A stretch of 64,000 nt of DNA from positions 250,530-314,529 of the forward strand of contig NZ_JACYXM010000004.1 in NCBI RefSeq assembly GCF_014843005.1, written 5' to 3'. The DNA comes from Rhodanobacter sp. DHG33. GTDB taxonomy: Bacteria > Pseudomonadota > Gammaproteobacteria > Xanthomonadales > Rhodanobacteraceae. Under the pieces are notes generated by a model that saw nothing but the letters and a program-made list of their open reading frames with translations, was not told the origin of the DNA and searched no databases. The position numbers and the translations under genes were made by a program. Below, one piece after another: positions 27,093 to 37,581 of this stretch (its first letter is position 1; each line of letters starts with the position of its first letter).

Positions 27093-28388
27093 TTAGACGT
27101 CCAGACGTCCAAGCCTAGCATGCAATTCGTGCAGGCGAAGGTCGTTGCCCGAGCCCGGCGAAACGCGCTGGGCGAGACTGGACTCGGGCGTGCGCCCCTG
27201 CCCCGCCGAGGCGGCCGCCTCGGCAGCAGTACGGTAGGCGTCGCGGAACGGCACGCCCGCGGCGGCCTGTTCGATGGCCACGTCGGTGGCGTACATCGCC
27301 GGCTCGATCGCCGCGCGCATCGCGGGCTCGTTCCACTGCAGCCGCGCCAGCAGGTCGGGCACCAGCTCCAGCGCCATCAGGCCATGGCGCACACCGTGGA
27401 AGATCGAACCTTTGGAGAACTGCAGGTCGCGCTGGTAGCCGGTGGGCAGCGACAGCAGCTGCTCGATCTCGGTGCGTGCCGCCGCCACGCTGGCGTAGCT
27501 GGCGCGCAGCAGCTCCACCACGTCCGGGTTGCGCTTGTTGGGCATGATCGAGCTGCCGGTGGTGTATTCGGCCGGCAGCTTCACGAAGTCGAATTCGGCG
27601 GTGGTGAACAGCGACAGGTCCCAGGCCATGCGGCGCACGTCCAGCATCGCGGCGCCGATCGCCTCCAGCACGGCGATCTCGTACTTGCCGCGCGAGAGCT
27701 GGGCGTAGATCGGCGACACCTGCATGCGCCCGAAGCCCAGCGCGGCGGTGGTGTGCGCACGGTCCAGCGGCAGGTTCACGCCGTAGCCGGCGGCGGTGCC
27801 CAGCGGATTCGCGTCGACCAGCTCGCGCGTGCCGCGGGCGCGGAAGGCGTTGTCGATGAAGCCCTCGGCGAAGCCGGCGAACCACATGCCGGTGGACGAC
27901 ACCACGGCGCGCTGCAGGTGGGTATAACCCGGCAGCGGGATGGCCGGCTGTGCGGCGCGCTGCAGGCACACTTCGGCGATGGCACGGCAATGCGCTTCCA
28001 GCGCCTCGAGCTTTTCCTTCAGCCACAGCCGCGTGGCGACCAGGATCTGGTCGTTGCGGCTGCGCCCGGTGTGCACGCGGCGCCCGGCGTCGCCCAGGCG
28101 CTCGGTGAGGCGCGCCTCGATGGCGGAGTGGCCGTCCTCGTAGCGCTCGTCCAGCACGAAGGCACCGGCACGGAAATCCTCCGCCAGCACGTCCAGCTCG
28201 CGCTTCAGCGCGGCCGCTTCGTCGGCGCTCACCACGCCGATGTGCGCCAGGCCTTCGACGTGCGCCTTGCTGGCGGCGATGTCGTGCAGGAAGAACTCGC
28301 GGTCGAGTACCACGTCGTCGCCGGCCAGGAAACGCATGATGCGTTCGTTGGTCGCGACGCCCGCCTTCTGCCACAAAAGATCGCTCAT
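27093..28388 (-). CDS. argH: Argininosuccinate lyase
   Basis: A 431-residue enzyme of the fumarase/aspartase superfamily that splits argininosuccinate to arginine and fumarate, the last step of arginine synthesis. Visible are [31 protein letters not shown] and the catalytic flexible loop [18 protein letters not shown] (superfamily signature). ATG 28388 overlaps the proS stop by four bases. Length is slightly below the 455-460 of E. coli but in the family range. Confidence 0.97.
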   Translation of the reverse strand: MSDLLWQKAGVATNERIMRFLAGDDVVLDREFFLHDIAASKAHVEGLAHIGVVSADEAAALKRELDVLAEDFRAGAFVLDERYEDGHSAIEARLTERLGDAGRRVHTGRSRNDQILVATRLWLKEKLEALEAHCRAIAEVCLQRAAQPAIPLPGYTHLQRAVVSSTGMWFAGFAEGFIDNAFRARGTRELVDANPLGTAAGYGVNLPLDRAHTTAALGFGRMQVSPIYAQLSRGKYEIAVLEAIGAAMLDVRRMAWDLSLFTTAEFDFVKLPAEYTTGSSIMPNKRNPDVVELLRASYASVAAARTEIEQLLSLPTGYQRDLQFSKGSIFHGVRHGLMALELVPDLLARLQWNEPAMRAAIEPAMYATDVAIEQAAAGVPFRDAYRTAAEAAASAGQGRTPESSLAQRVSPGSGNDLRLHELHARLGRLDV

Positions 28389-29746
28389 GGTGATTGCCTG
28401 CCTGTGTGATCCGTATCGAAAGGATGTTGCGCGGCCAGCGCCTGCAGCGCGGCCTCCGCCGTGAGTTCGCGGCGTTCGCCGCTGGCGCGGTGTTTCAGTT
28501 CGACCGTGCCGGTTTCGAGCCCGCGCGGCCCCACGATCAGCTGCCAGGGCACGCCGATCAGGTCCATCCGGGCGAACTTGGCGCCGGGGCGCTCGTCGGT
28601 ATCGTCGTACAGCACTTCGGTGCCCGCCTGGGCCAACCGGTCCTGCAGCATCGCGCAGGTGGCGTCGGTGCGCGCGTCGCCGACCTTGAGGTTGACCAGA
28701 CCCACGCGGTAAGGCGCCACCGCTTCGGGCCAGACGATGCCGTGCTCGTCGTGGCTGGCTTCGATGATCGCGCCCAACAGGCGCGACACGCCCACGCCGT
28801 AGCAGCCGCCGTGGATCGGCCGCTCGGCGCCATCCGGACCGGTCACGTGCGCCTTCATCGGCAGCGAGTACCTGGTGCCGTAGTAGAAGATCTGGCCGAC
28901 TTCGATGCCGCGCGCCAGCACGCGCTGCGCGTCCGGCACCTCGCGCTCGAAGCGCGCGGCGTCGTGCACGTCCTCGGTAGCCGCGTAGGGTGCGGTCCAC
29001 TGCGCGATCAGCGGCGACAGGTCGCTCGCGTAGTCCACGTCTTCGCCCGGCACCGGCAGTTGCAGCAGCGCCTGGTCGCAGTACACCGCCGATTCGCCGG
29101 TCTGCGCCAGCACGATGAATTCGTGCGAGAGGTCGCCGCCGATCGGCCCGGTCTCGGCGCGCATCGGGATCGCGCACAGGCCCATGCGCGCGAACATGCG
29201 CAGGTAGGCGACGAACATGCGCTGGTACGAGCGCCGTGCGGCCGCCTCGTCGAGATCGAACGAATAGGCGTCCTTCATCAGGAACTCGCGGCCGCGCATC
29301 ACGCCGAAGCGCGGGCGCTGTTCGTCGCGGAACTTCCACTGCACCTGGTACAGGGTCATCGGCAGGTTGCGCCAGGAATGCACGCAGGCGCGGAAGATCT
29401 CCGTGACCATCTCCTCGTTGGTCGGCCCGTACAGCAGCTCGCGCTCGTGGCGGTCGCGGATGCGCAGCATCTCCGGGCCGTAGGCGTCGTAGCGGCCGCT
29501 CTCGCGCCACAGCTCGGCCAGCTGCAGCGTGGGCATCAGCAGCTCGACCGCGCCGGCGCGATCCATCTCCTCGCGCACGATGCGTTCGACGTTGCGCAGC
29601 ACGCGCAACCCCAGCGGCAGCCAGGCGTAGATGCCGGCGGCTTCCTGCCGGATCAGGCCGGCGCGCAGCATCAGCCGGTGCGAGGCGATCTGCGCCTCGG
29701 CAGGATTCTCCTTGAGAGTGGGCAACAAATAGTGCGAAAGACGCAT
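28385..29746 (-). CDS. proS: Prolyl-tRNA synthetase, short form without editing insert
   Basis: A 453-residue class II synthetase. It begins [19 protein letters not shown], with motif 2 as [21 protein letters not shown] and motif 3 as [13 protein letters not shown]; the anticodon-binding domain follows (about 350-440). The INS editing domain that interrupts motifs 2 and 3 in the usual 570-residue proteobacterial enzyme is absent: MKDAYSFD leads directly into the following catalytic segment. This is the layout of alphaproteobacterial and mitochondrial ProRS. It lies between argC and argH and overlaps argH by four bases, an unusual place for a tRNA synthetase. Confidence 0.93.
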   Translation of the reverse strand: MRLSHYLLPTLKENPAEAQIASHRLMLRAGLIRQEAAGIYAWLPLGLRVLRNVERIVREEMDRAGAVELLMPTLQLAELWRESGRYDAYGPEMLRIRDRHERELLYGPTNEEMVTEIFRACVHSWRNLPMTLYQVQWKFRDEQRPRFGVMRGREFLMKDAYSFDLDEAAARRSYQRMFVAYLRMFARMGLCAIPMRAETGPIGGDLSHEFIVLAQTGESAVYCDQALLQLPVPGEDVDYASDLSPLIAQWTAPYAATEDVHDAARFEREVPDAQRVLARGIEVGQIFYYGTRYSLPMKAHVTGPDGAERPIHGGCYGVGVSRLLGAIIEASHDEHGIVWPEAVAPYRVGLVNLKVGDARTDATCAMLQDRLAQAGTEVLYDDTDERPGAKFARMDLIGVPWQLIVGPRGLETGTVELKHRASGERRELTAEAALQALAAQHPFDTDHTGRQSP

Positions 29747-29801
29747 GGCAGGAACTCCGAAAGGACGGGACGAACGACGGTGAAAACGGCGGAATGCCGC
29801 T

Positions 29802-30782
29802 TCACGGTCGTGCGGCGACGTCCAGCGGAATGCCTGCCAGCTCCGGGCTGCCGATGGCGCGGTTGACGTTCTGCATGGCCTGGGTAGCCGCGCCCTTCAA
29901 CAGGTTGTCCAGCGTGGCCACTACCACCACGCGCTTGCCGTCGGCCGACAGCGCGAAGCCGCCGATCTCGACATGGTGCCGATGCGCGATGCGGCTCACC
30001 CACGGCGCCTCGTCCAGCACCTGCACCAGCGGCTCGGCCTCGTAGGCGTGGCGGAAGCGCGCAAGCACTTCTTCGCGCTTCAGCGGCTTGGCCAGGTAGA
30101 GGTTGGTGGTGACGGTGAGGCCGCGGAAATGCGGCGCCACGTGCGGCATGAACTCCACCGGCAGGCCGAGCTGGAAGCTGACCTCCTTCTCGTGCGTGTG
30201 GCCGGTGAGCGAATACGGCATCAGGTTGTCGCGCAGCTTCTCCGGATCGTTCTTGTCCGACGGCGTGGTGCCCGCACCGGAATAGCCGGATACGCCGAAG
30301 CACACCGGCGGCGCGGCCAGCAGGTCTTTCAGCGGCGCGATGGAAAGCTGCATCGCCGTGGCGTAGCAGCCGGGGTTGCTGATGCGCCGGCTTTGATAGG
30401 TACCGTCGCCGCGCCATTTGTTACGGGTGAGCTCGGGCAGGCCGTAGTACCACGACTTGTCGAAACGGTAGTCGGCGGAAAGGTCGACCACCACCGTGTC
30501 CGGAGCGTCCTTGTCGATGGCCTCCACGTAGGGCGCGGCCTTGCCGTTGGGCAGCGCAAGGATCACCACGTCGGCACGCTTGGCGGCCGCCGCGGCAGGA
30601 TCGAGGCTTTCGTAACGCAGCTCGCCCGCGTAGGCGTCGCTGTGGTCGCTGACGCGCTGGCCGTCCAGCTCGCGCGACGAGACGAAGCACAGCTCCAGCG
30701 ACGGATGCGCCGCGACCAGGCGGATCAGTTCCGCGCCGGTGTGGCCGCGTGCGCCGACGATGCCGATGGTTTTCCTGTTCAT
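29802..30782 (-). CDS. argC: N-acetyl-gamma-glutamyl-phosphate reductase
   Basis: A 326-residue NADPH-dependent enzyme converting N-acetylglutamyl phosphate to N-acetylglutamate semialdehyde. The Rossmann start [24 protein letters not shown], and the catalytic [13 protein letters not shown] (Cys) are clear; [15 protein letters not shown] and [12 protein letters not shown] are typical. It lies one base after the GNAT gene and 55 bases before proS. Confidence 0.97.
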   Translation of the reverse strand: MNRKTIGIVGARGHTGAELIRLVAAHPSLELCFVSSRELDGQRVSDHSDAYAGELRYESLDPAAAAAKRADVVILALPNGKAAPYVEAIDKDAPDTVVVDLSADYRFDKSWYYGLPELTRNKWRGDGTYQSRRISNPGCYATAMQLSIAPLKDLLAAPPVCFGVSGYSGAGTTPSDKNDPEKLRDNLMPYSLTGHTHEKEVSFQLGLPVEFMPHVAPHFRGLTVTTNLYLAKPLKREEVLARFRHAYEAEPLVQVLDEAPWVSRIAHRHHVEIGGFALSADGKRVVVVATLDNLLKGAATQAMQNVNRAIGSPELAGIPLDVAARP

Positions 30783-30783
30783 G

Positions 30784-31404
30784 TCATGCGTTTCCGTGCT
30801 GCTGCAGTTTCGCCTGCAGGTTGCGTTTCACTTCGGGCCATTCGCCGTCGATGATCGAATACATCACCGTGTCGCGCGGACTGCCGTCGGCATGGCGTTT
30901 GTGGTGGCGAAGGATGCCGTCCTGCTTTGCGCCCAGCCGCTCGATGGCGGCGCGCGAGCGCGCGTTGAGCGTGCTGGTCTCCAGGTTCACGCAGATGCTG
31001 CCCAGCGTTTCGAAAGCATGGCCGAGCAGCAAAAGCTTGGCCTCGGTATTGGCCCCCGTGCGCTGCACGCGCGGTGCGTACCAGGTGTAGCCGATGCTGA
31101 TCCGCGGCACCGACGGCTCCAGGCCGTAGAACCGCGTGGTGCCCACCAGCTCGCCACGCGCGTCGAGCACGGCGAACGGCAACACTTTGCCTTCGTCCCG
31201 TGCCTGCAGGGCGGCGTCCAGATAGGCCGGCATGTCGTCCACCGACGGCGTGTTGGTGAACCACAGGCCTTCGAGCCCCGCGTGGTCGCGCGCCTTGCGC
31301 AACCCGTCGAGGTGGACCGCCTCCAGCGGCACGAGCGAAACGTGGCGCCCCGCCAGCACGGGAGTGTTGCGCCAGGCCAGCGGCAGATCGGTATCGGTCG
31401 TCAT
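30784..31404 (-). CDS. GNAT family N-acetyltransferase (RimJ/RimL-like)
   Basis: A 206-residue GNAT protein. [34 protein letters not shown]-type sequence (about 95-125) and [37 protein letters not shown] identify the RimJ/RimL-like group. Despite its place between argB and argC it does not resemble ArgA or ArgJ; the fused argB already supplies the acetylglutamate synthase. It overlaps the argB stop by four bases. Substrate unknown, protein or small-molecule amine. Confidence 0.85.
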   Translation of the reverse strand: MTTDTDLPLAWRNTPVLAGRHVSLVPLEAVHLDGLRKARDHAGLEGLWFTNTPSVDDMPAYLDAALQARDEGKVLPFAVLDARGELVGTTRFYGLEPSVPRISIGYTWYAPRVQRTGANTEAKLLLLGHAFETLGSICVNLETSTLNARSRAAIERLGAKQDGILRHHKRHADGSPRDTVMYSIIDGEWPEVKRNLQAKLQQHGNA

Positions 31405-32723
31405 CGGTCCACCAGGGTGGGCTGCCGCTGCGCGCAATGCATCACGCAGCGGGCGATGGTGTCGAAATTGCCGTCGAGGCCGTACCAGAACACTTTCCAC
31501 TTCGGCTGCTTGAGGCAGCCGTCGGATTCGGCGTAGTAGAAGATGTTGACCTGGTTGCCGTGGCGCGAACGCCAGAACAGCTGCGGGTTCTCCTCGCGCA
31601 TCACTTGCCACACGGCGCGGCCAAGGCCCTCGCCCTGCGCGTCGTCGAGCACGGCGAACTTGTCGAGATAAGGAAGACCATCTTCCATGGTGAGTATCAT
31701 CGCCGCGCGATAGTTCTCGCTCACGTAGATGCGGTAGGGCGTGGTGCGCTCGAAGTAATCCGGCACCAGATCGCGGCCGAAGCTGGATTCGATCAAATCG
31801 CGCATGCGCGTCCGGTCGATGCCGTCCCACGACTCGAAGCGCAACACCTTCTCGCCCCGCCGCACCAGGGTGCCCGAACCCTTGTGGGTGAACAGCTCCT
31901 TGGCCAGCTCGGCAGGCCGCGTGATCGACACGGACGAGGTGAGCGGCAGGCTGTTCAGCAGGTCGGCAATCTGCTCGATCTTCAGGCGCATGCCGCCGTT
32001 GATCCACGGCTGCGCCATCAGGTGTTCGTATTCGGTGCTGAGGTTGATCGAATCGATCAGCTTGCCTTCGCCGTCGAGCAGGCCGCCGGTGCCGGTGAGG
32101 AACACGATCTTGTACGGCTGCAGCATGCGCACCAGTTCGTTGGCGGCGACGTCGGCATTGATGTTGAGGATCTGCCCCTCGTCGGTTTCGCCCAGGCTGG
32201 CGATCACCGGGATCGAGTTCGCGCGCAGACTGGCTTCGATGGGCGCGAGGTTGATGCTCTCCACCTTGCCCACCATGCCGAGCGCATCGCGATCGAGGTA
32301 GCTGGCCATGAACACACCCGAGGGCACGGCGGTGGCGCGCGTGTCCATCGCCTGCAGCGCCTCGACCAGCTTGAGGTTCTGCTGCATGAACACCTTGCGC
32401 ACGATGCCCAGCGCCTTGGGCGAGGTGACGCGCAGGCCGTTCACCGTCTGCTTGACGATGCCGGCGGCGGACAGCTCTTCGTCCAGCTGCGGGCCGGCGC
32501 CGTGCAGCACGATGGGCGTGAGGCCCACCTGCTGCAGGAAGGTGAGCGAGGATGCGAGGTCCTGCAGTTCGTCGCGCAGCACCGCGCCGCCCACCTTCAC
32601 CACGGCGAAGCGCTTGGAATCCAACTCGGAGAAACGCTTGAGGTATTGCTGGATTTCCTTCGCGCTGCCCATGCTCGACAGCAGGCGGACGATGGTTTTC
32701 CGTGTATGCGTATGGGCTTCCAC
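31401..32723 (-). CDS. argB: Bifunctional N-acetylglutamate synthase/kinase
   Basis: A 440-residue fusion. The amino-acid-kinase domain (about 30-285: [58 protein letters not shown]) is followed by a vertebrate-type GNAT domain (about 290-435, ending in [19 protein letters not shown]). The fused NAGS-K performs the first two steps of arginine synthesis and is characteristic of Xanthomonadales and some alphaproteobacteria. In these enzymes arginine inhibits the synthase. It starts seven bases after argE and overlaps the next GNAT gene. Confidence 0.96.
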   Translation of the reverse strand: MEAHTHTRKTIVRLLSSMGSAKEIQQYLKRFSELDSKRFAVVKVGGAVLRDELQDLASSLTFLQQVGLTPIVLHGAGPQLDEELSAAGIVKQTVNGLRVTSPKALGIVRKVFMQQNLKLVEALQAMDTRATAVPSGVFMASYLDRDALGMVGKVESINLAPIEASLRANSIPVIASLGETDEGQILNINADVAANELVRMLQPYKIVFLTGTGGLLDGEGKLIDSINLSTEYEHLMAQPWINGGMRLKIEQIADLLNSLPLTSSVSITRPAELAKELFTHKGSGTLVRRGEKVLRFESWDGIDRTRMRDLIESSFGRDLVPDYFERTTPYRIYVSENYRAAMILTMEDGLPYLDKFAVLDDAQGEGLGRAVWQVMREENPQLFWRSRHGNQVNIFYYAESDGCLKQPKWKVFWYGLDGNFDTIARCVMHCAQRQPTLVDR

Positions 32724-32729
32724 GATGAC

Positions 32730-33923
32730 TCAGCTCTTATCGATGATGTAATGGATGGTTTCGGCGTAATGCTGCAATTGGTCCAGCGCAACCCACTCGT
32801 CGGCGGTATGCGCCTGCGCGATGTCGCCGGGGCCGTAGACGAAGGCGATGTAGCCGGCGGCGGAAAACAGCGAGGCCTCGGTCCAGAAATCCACCGCGTT
32901 GCCCACGGGGATGTCCAGCTCGTCGGCCAGGTCGCGCGCCGCCAGGCGCCGCGCCTCGGCGGTGGCGGTGTCGCCGGCCGGCAGCGAGGGACCGCGGAAG
33001 GTTTCCTCGAAGTGCGCGGGCGCCGGCTCGGCGAGCGTGCGGAAGCGTTCGAGCAGTCCATCGGGATGCATCGTCGGCAGAGGCCGCATGCCGAAGCGCA
33101 CTTCGGCGCTGGGCGCGATCATGTTGGCCTTGATGCCGCCTTCGATGCGGCCGATGTTGAAGCGCAGTCCGGTGAGGCCACCGAAGCGCTCGTGCGATTG
33201 CGCGGCGACGAAATCCAGCGCGGCATCGCCCCAGCGCACCGCCTGGTGCAGCGCGCTGTCGCTCGGCTTCTGCTCGCCCGAGGCGTGCCCGGCATGGCCG
33301 GCGAAGCGCATCAATACGGACTGGATGCCACGGTGCGCCAGCACGGCTTCGCCCTTGGTGGGCTCGGCCACGATCACTGCTTCATAGCCCCTCTCCCCCT
33401 GGGAGAGGGGTTGGGGTGAGGGTTCGGCTACTCCGCCACGCTCCGCTTCGCCCGTACCCTCACTCCGGCCCTCTCCCGGAGGGAGAGGGGGAAAGGCGCG
33501 GAGGAAGCCGGCGATGCAGCGCGGGTCGTTGGCCTCTTCGTCCGTGGTGAACAGCAGCGCCATGTCGCCGCCGCTGGCGTTCGCCACCGCCAGCAGGGCC
33601 GCCGCCGCACCCTTGATGTCGCAGGCACCGAGGCCGATGGCGCGGTCCGCCGTCAGGCGCAGTTCGTGCGGGCTGGCCGTCCACGCCGGCGAGTCGGGCA
33701 CCGTGTCCAGGTGCACGTTGAACAGCAGCCTCGGCCGGCCGCGCACCGCGTGCAGGCCCACCGCGCCGGCACCGTGGTCGGTCACCGTGATGTCGAAGCC
33801 GGGCAGCTGCGCGCGGAGGTAGTCGAAGATGCCGCCCGTGGTGATCGCGCGCGGCGGATTGCGGGTATCGAACGACACCAGCGCCTTGAGGTGTTCCAGT
33901 GTGGATTGCAGTAAGTCGCTCAT
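32730..33923 (-). CDS. argE: Acetylornithine deacetylase with an in-frame repeat insertion
   Basis: A 397-residue M20 metallohydrolase. The metal site is FNVHLDTVP (His71, Asp73), LGACDIKGA and FTTDEEAND (Glu129/130). In organisms with argF' the substrate is N-acetylcitrulline. Residues 145-179 (PPLPPGEG...LSQGERG) are not family sequence: they are the translation of a palindromic dispersed repeat at 33388-33490, placed between GFLRAF and YEAVIVAEPT without breaking the frame. The loop between the catalytic strands may tolerate it; activity is not certain. The gene lies 13 bases after the NTF2-like gene. Confidence 0.93.
   Translation of the reverse strand: MSDLLQSTLEHLKALVSFDTRNPPRAITTGGIFDYLRAQLPGFDITVTDHGAGAVGLHAVRGRPRLLFNVHLDTVPDSPAWTASPHELRLTADRAIGLGACDIKGAAAALLAVANASGGDMALLFTTDEEANDPRCIAGFLRAFPPLPPGEGRSEGTGEAERGGVAEPSPQPLSQGERGYEAVIVAEPTKGEAVLAHRGIQSVLMRFAGHAGHASGEQKPSDSALHQAVRWGDAALDFVAAQSHERFGGLTGLRFNIGRIEGGIKANMIAPSAEVRFGMRPLPTMHPDGLLERFRTLAEPAPAHFEETFRGPSLPAGDTATAEARRLAARDLADELDIPVGNAVDFWTEASLFSAAGYIAFVYGPGDIAQAHTADEWVALDQLQHYAETIHYIIDKS
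33388..33490. repeat. Palindromic dispersed repeat inserted in argE
   Basis: Outer arms are reverse complements: CCCCTCTCCC...GGGAGAGGGG at 33388-33409 and CCCTCTCCCGGAGGGAGAGG at 33470-33489, with GGTGAGGGT/TACCCTCAC pairing inside. This CTCTCCC-GGGAGAG type is a common intergenic repeat of Xanthomonadales and relatives. Here it adds 35 codons to argE with no stop. Confidence 0.88.
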
Positions 33924-33936
33924 TTCGTCGTTGCGC

Positions 33937-34308
33937 TCATTGCGGACTCGCGGAATAGAACCACGCCGATCGGATCAGCCCGTCGCATACCTCGAACACC
34001 GCCATGCTTTCCAACGGCTGCTCGCCGAGGCCATGGATCAGTTCGTGGTCGAACACCTTGTTGCCTACCATGGTGCGCGAGACCAGCTCCGCTCTCAGCT
34101 GTGGATTGTTGAACCGGTGCTCGGCGTAGAAGGCCGCCAGGGCCGGCTTGCCCTTTATCGACGGCGCCTCCGCCGGCATGCGCCACGAACGGAAGTCGTC
34201 CGCAAAACAGGCGAGGAAGGCCTCGAGATCGCGACGGTTGTACGCCTCAAACTGCCGGACCACGGGAGCAGCGATATCAGACATGCAGGAGTCCGTGCCG
34301 GGAGTCAT
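33937..34308 (-). CDS. NTF2-like/SnoaL-fold protein
   Basis: A 123-residue protein of the NTF2-like superfamily: VVRQFEAYNRRDLEAFLACFADDFRSW (helix start), GKPALAAFYAEHRFNNPQLRAE, HELIHGLGEQPLESMAVFEVCDGLIRSAWFY (final strands). Members are small isomerases or binding proteins. ATG 34308 overlaps the GNAT stop by four bases, in keeping with the rest of the cluster; ATG 34284 is an alternative. Function unknown. Confidence 0.8.
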   Translation of the reverse strand: MTPGTDSCMSDIAAPVVRQFEAYNRRDLEAFLACFADDFRSWRMPAEAPSIKGKPALAAFYAEHRFNNPQLRAELVSRTMVGNKVFDHELIHGLGEQPLESMAVFEVCDGLIRSAWFYSASPQ

Positions 34309-34757
34309 GGGATGGCCACCGTGCTTCCGGCGGCCTGCGTGTAGAGATCGCGGTGAAGGATTTCCATCAGTCGCTCGGGCCGGGCCGACGTTGCGAAGCC
34401 GAATTTCTCGTACAGGCTGTGCGCATCGGCTGTGGCGAGCATGAAGCGACGCAGCCCCTGCAACTGCGGATGCGCCATGACCGCCGTCACCAGCGTCTTG
34501 GAATGGCCCTGCCCGCGGTGTTCCGGCAGCACGAACACGTCCGCCAGGTAGGCGAACGTGGCGCCGTCGGTAACCACCCGCGCGAATGCCACCTGGCGTC
34601 CGTCGATATAGCCGCCGAAACACAGCGAACCGGCGATCGCCCGCTCCACCGTCGCGCGCGGGATGCCGCGGCTCCAGTAGGCCTCGGTACTGAGGAAATG
34701 GTGGATCAGCCCGATGTCAAGGCTGTCCTTGTCGGTGTTGACCTGCAGGGTTCCCAT
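34305..34757 (-). CDS. GNAT family N-acetyltransferase
   Basis: A 150-residue GNAT protein: FSTEAYWSRGIPRATVERAI-like start, ARVVTDGATFAYLADVFVLPEHRGQGHSK (acetyl-CoA loop RGQGHS), and FMLATADAHSLYEKFGF. It resembles the group found near arginine genes in other bacteria, but no substrate can be assigned. ATG 34757 shares its A with the preceding DinB stop (TGATG), strong evidence for coupling and for this start. Confidence 0.87.
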   Translation of the reverse strand: MGTLQVNTDKDSLDIGLIHHFLSTEAYWSRGIPRATVERAIAGSLCFGGYIDGRQVAFARVVTDGATFAYLADVFVLPEHRGQGHSKTLVTAVMAHPQLQGLRRFMLATADAHSLYEKFGFATSARPERLMEILHRDLYTQAAGSTVAIP

Positions 34758-35260
34758 CAGGCCGCACTCCCGTGTTCGCGGCGCCACGGTTCCGCCGCAT
34801 GCAGATAGACATTGATCGTGTCGGCGGGACGCGGCAGCGACAACGCATCGAGGATCTGCCCCACCGCACCGCGGTGATACGCACCGTGCACGACCAGGTG
34901 CTGCAGCATCTCGGCGCGCGACATCTCGCCCGCCTTGCCGTCGGTGAAACGGAAGCGGATGCGCTCGCCCCAGCGCTCCGGCGACAGTTCGCGCGCGTAG
35001 CCGGCCAGCCAGGCATCGCTGTCGCGGATGCTCGCCGTCAACGCCGGAAGCTCCGGCGTGTCCTCGGTGTTGGTGGCGGCGTACGGGTTCGCTTCGCCTG
35101 ACAGATGCGCCGCGAAGATCCGATCCACCACGAACGTGTGGTTCATCACGCGAACGGCCTTGCGCCGCTGCTCGGGGAAACGCTCGCCGTCGATGGCGAG
35201 CATGGCCTCAAGCATGGCGGCGTTTGCCCACGCCTTGTACGCGAACAGGGGCGCGAACAT
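34757..35260 (-). CDS. DinB family protein
   Basis: A 167-residue DinB-fold protein, separate from the one at 4.2 kb. It starts MFAPLFAYKAWANAAML; the metal-site histidines are in RVMNHTFVVDRIF and LQHLVVHGAYHRGAVGQIL (HxxxH). It lies one base after argG and is coupled to the following GNAT. Probably a metal-dependent thiol transferase or related enzyme; substrate unknown. Confidence 0.86.
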   Translation of the reverse strand: MFAPLFAYKAWANAAMLEAMLAIDGERFPEQRRKAVRVMNHTFVVDRIFAAHLSGEANPYAATNTEDTPELPALTASIRDSDAWLAGYARELSPERWGERIRFRFTDGKAGEMSRAEMLQHLVVHGAYHRGAVGQILDALSLPRPADTINVYLHAAEPWRREHGSAA

Positions 35261-35261
35261 G

Positions 35262-36452
35262 TCAGCGATTGACCTCCGCCCACAGCGTACTGCTCATGCC
35301 GAACAGCTTGATGAAGCCCTCGGCCTCGGCCACGCCCCAGTCGGCGGACTGCGCATAGGTGGCGCCCTTGGCGTTGAGGATGTGCTTCGATTCGATGGCT
35401 ACGGCGTTGACCACGCCGCCGTTCGTCTCCAGCGTGACTTCGCCGTTGACGGTGGACTGGCTGGAGGCGAGGAAGGCCTCCAGGTCGGCCTTCAGCGGAT
35501 CGTGGAAGAAGCCTTCGTACACCACCTCTACCCATTTGCGCGCCACGTCCGGCTTGAAGCGGTTCTGCTGCTTGCTCAGCACGGCTTCTTCCAGCGCGCG
35601 GTGCGCCGTCAGCAGCGAGATCAGGCCCGGCGCCTCGAAGATGATGCGGCCCTTGAGGCCGATGGTGGTGTCGCCGGTGTAGAGGCCGCGGCCCACGCCG
35701 TACGGCGCGAACAGCGCGTTGAGCTTGGCCAGCAGCTGGTGGCCGGCGATCTTCTTGCCGTCCAGCGTCACCGCCTCGCCCTTCTCGAAGCCGATCTTCA
35801 CGCGCAGCGGCGCGGACGGCCATTCGGCGCGCGGCTTGCACCAGCCGCGCGCGCCCTCGCCCGGGGCTTCCCACTTGTCGATCTCGCCGCCGGACATGGT
35901 GACGCCGAGCAGGTTCTCGTTGATGGTGTAGGCCTGCTGCTTGGCGCGCACGCCGAAGCCGCGCTCCTCCAGGAACTTCTGCTCATAGGCGCGCGTCTGC
36001 GTGTGCTCTTTCTGGATCTCGCGGATCGGCGCCACGATCTCGTAGTCGCCCAGCGACTTCACCGCGAGGTCGAAGCGCACCTGATCGTTGCCCATGCCGG
36101 TGCAGCCGTGCGCGATGGCGCGCGTGCCCAGCTCGGCGGCGCGCTTCAGTGCGGCCTCCACGATCAGGTAGCGGTCGGACACCAGCAGCGGGTACTGGCC
36201 CTGGTAGCCCTCGCCCGCCCACACGAAGGGCTTCACGAAGCCTGCCCAGATCGCCGGGCCGCCGTCCACGGTGACGTGGCTGGCCACGCCCAGCTCCTTC
36301 GCGCGGTTCTCGATGAAGGCGCGCTCCTCGGCATCCACGCCGCCGGTGTCGGCGAACACGGTGTGCACGGCCCAGCCGCGCTCCTTGAGGTAGGGCACGC
36401 AGAAACTGGTGTCGAGGCCGCCGGAGAAGGCGAGGACGATGTCTTTGCTCAT
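35262..36452 (-). CDS. argG: Argininosuccinate synthase
   Basis: A 396-residue enzyme joining citrulline and aspartate with ATP. Visible are the P-loop-like [31 protein letters not shown] and [15 protein letters not shown]. Length agrees with the family (about 400). It is separated from osmC by 28 bases and from dinB by one base. Confidence 0.97.
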   Translation of the reverse strand: MSKDIVLAFSGGLDTSFCVPYLKERGWAVHTVFADTGGVDAEERAFIENRAKELGVASHVTVDGGPAIWAGFVKPFVWAGEGYQGQYPLLVSDRYLIVEAALKRAAELGTRAIAHGCTGMGNDQVRFDLAVKSLGDYEIVAPIREIQKEHTQTRAYEQKFLEERGFGVRAKQQAYTINENLLGVTMSGGEIDKWEAPGEGARGWCKPRAEWPSAPLRVKIGFEKGEAVTLDGKKIAGHQLLAKLNALFAPYGVGRGLYTGDTTIGLKGRIIFEAPGLISLLTAHRALEEAVLSKQQNRFKPDVARKWVEVVYEGFFHDPLKADLEAFLASSQSTVNGEVTLETNGGVVNAVAIESKHILNAKGATYAQSADWGVAEAEGFIKLFGMSSTLWAEVNR

Positions 36453-36480
36453 GGCTTGCGAATCCTGATCGGGGAAGATG

Positions 36481-36954
36481 TCAGTCGGAGGAAACGACGA
36501 TGCGCGGTTCGCAGCGCACCGGGAAATTCACGGAGTTGGCGATGAAGCAGGCGTGGTGCGCGGCCTCGTGCGCGGCCAATGCCTTGTCGAGGTCGCTGTC
36601 GGCGCGGATGGCGACCAGCGGGCGCAGCACGACCTCGGTGAAACGGCCGCCGTCGCCTTCGGTGACCATCGTGCCTTCGGCGCTGTCGTCGTAGGCGACG
36701 ACCACCACGCCCGCCACGGTGGCCATGTGCAGGTAGGACAGCATGTGGCAGGTGGAAAGCGCGGCCACCAGCATGTCTTCCGGGTTGTGCCTGGTGGCAT
36801 CACCACGGAAGGTGGGATCGGACGAACCGGCGAGGTCCGGCTTGCCGGGGACGCGGATCAGGTGGTTGCGGCTGTAGTTGCGGTAGCCGTCGGTGCCGCT
36901 GCCGCGGTTGCCGGTCCAGACCACATCCACGCGGTAACGGTGCGGGTGGTTCAT
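36481..36954 (-). CDS. OsmC family protein
   Basis: A 157-residue OsmC/Ohr-fold protein. [24 protein letters not shown] contains the first conserved cysteine, and [20 protein letters not shown] the second, the pair used for peroxide reduction. Members reduce organic hydroperoxides. ATG 36954 overlaps the paiB stop by four bases. Confidence 0.92.
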   Translation of the reverse strand: MNHPHRYRVDVVWTGNRGSGTDGYRNYSRNHLIRVPGKPDLAGSSDPTFRGDATRHNPEDMLVAALSTCHMLSYLHMATVAGVVVVAYDDSAEGTMVTEGDGGRFTEVVLRPLVAIRADSDLDKALAAHEAAHHACFIANSVNFPVRCEPRIVVSSD

Positions 36955-37574
36955 GATTTCGCCTCTTCCAGTCTGGCCATCCAGCTGGCCAGCGTCGCAT
37001 CGCCGTCGGCGTTGCGCCGGCGCAGGCCGGCGATCACGCCGAGACGGTTGCGCTCGGGGTGGTTCTGGCTGAGCTTGAACTTGCCTTCGATGTGTTCGAC
37101 GGCGATCTCGATGCCGACGATGGCGCGCAGCAGTTTCTCGACATGATCGTCCGGCGCATCGCCGACGCGCCACGGCTGCGGTTCGGCGGCCTCGTGGTGG
37201 TCGGTCAGGCGCTCCAGCAGCGCACGCAGCCAGGCGGCGTCCTCGACGACCTTCAGGCGACCGCGCACATGCACCACCGCGTAGTTCCACGTGGGCACTT
37301 CGCGGTGCGTCTCCGCCTTGGTCGGATACCAATTCGGGCTGATGTAGCCCTGCGGGCCCTGGAAGATCGCCAGCACTTCGGCACCATTCATCCCGGCCAA
37401 TTCATTGCCACGCGCCACGTGGCCATGCAGCTCGCCATCCACCCACTCCAGCGGAAAGTGGTTGGCGACGACGCCGTCCGCCGCGTTCGCCACCACGGTG
37501 GCGAACGGGTAGTCGCGGATCAGCCCCTGCAGGGCCTCCGGGCGCGTTTCGACGAACGACTTCGGCATGTACAT
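36951..37574 (-). CDS. FMN-binding negative transcriptional regulator, PaiB family
   Basis: A 207-residue protein of the PaiB/FMN_bind_2 family: MYMPKSFVETRPEALQGLI, NHFPLEWVDGELHGHVARGN, YISPNWYPTKAETHREVPTWNYAVVHVRG and EGKFKLSQNHPERNR. The split-barrel fold binds FMN or heme in relatives; PaiB of Bacillus is linked to protease and sporulation control, but a DNA-binding role is doubtful in general. It starts seven bases after argF'. Confidence 0.9.
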   Translation of the reverse strand: MYMPKSFVETRPEALQGLIRDYPFATVVANAADGVVANHFPLEWVDGELHGHVARGNELAGMNGAEVLAIFQGPQGYISPNWYPTKAETHREVPTWNYAVVHVRGRLKVVEDAAWLRALLERLTDHHEAAEPQPWRVGDAPDDHVEKLLRAIVGIEIAVEHIEGKFKLSQNHPERNRLGVIAGLRRRNADGDATLASWMARLEEAKS

Positions 37575-37581
37575 GGCAGGC

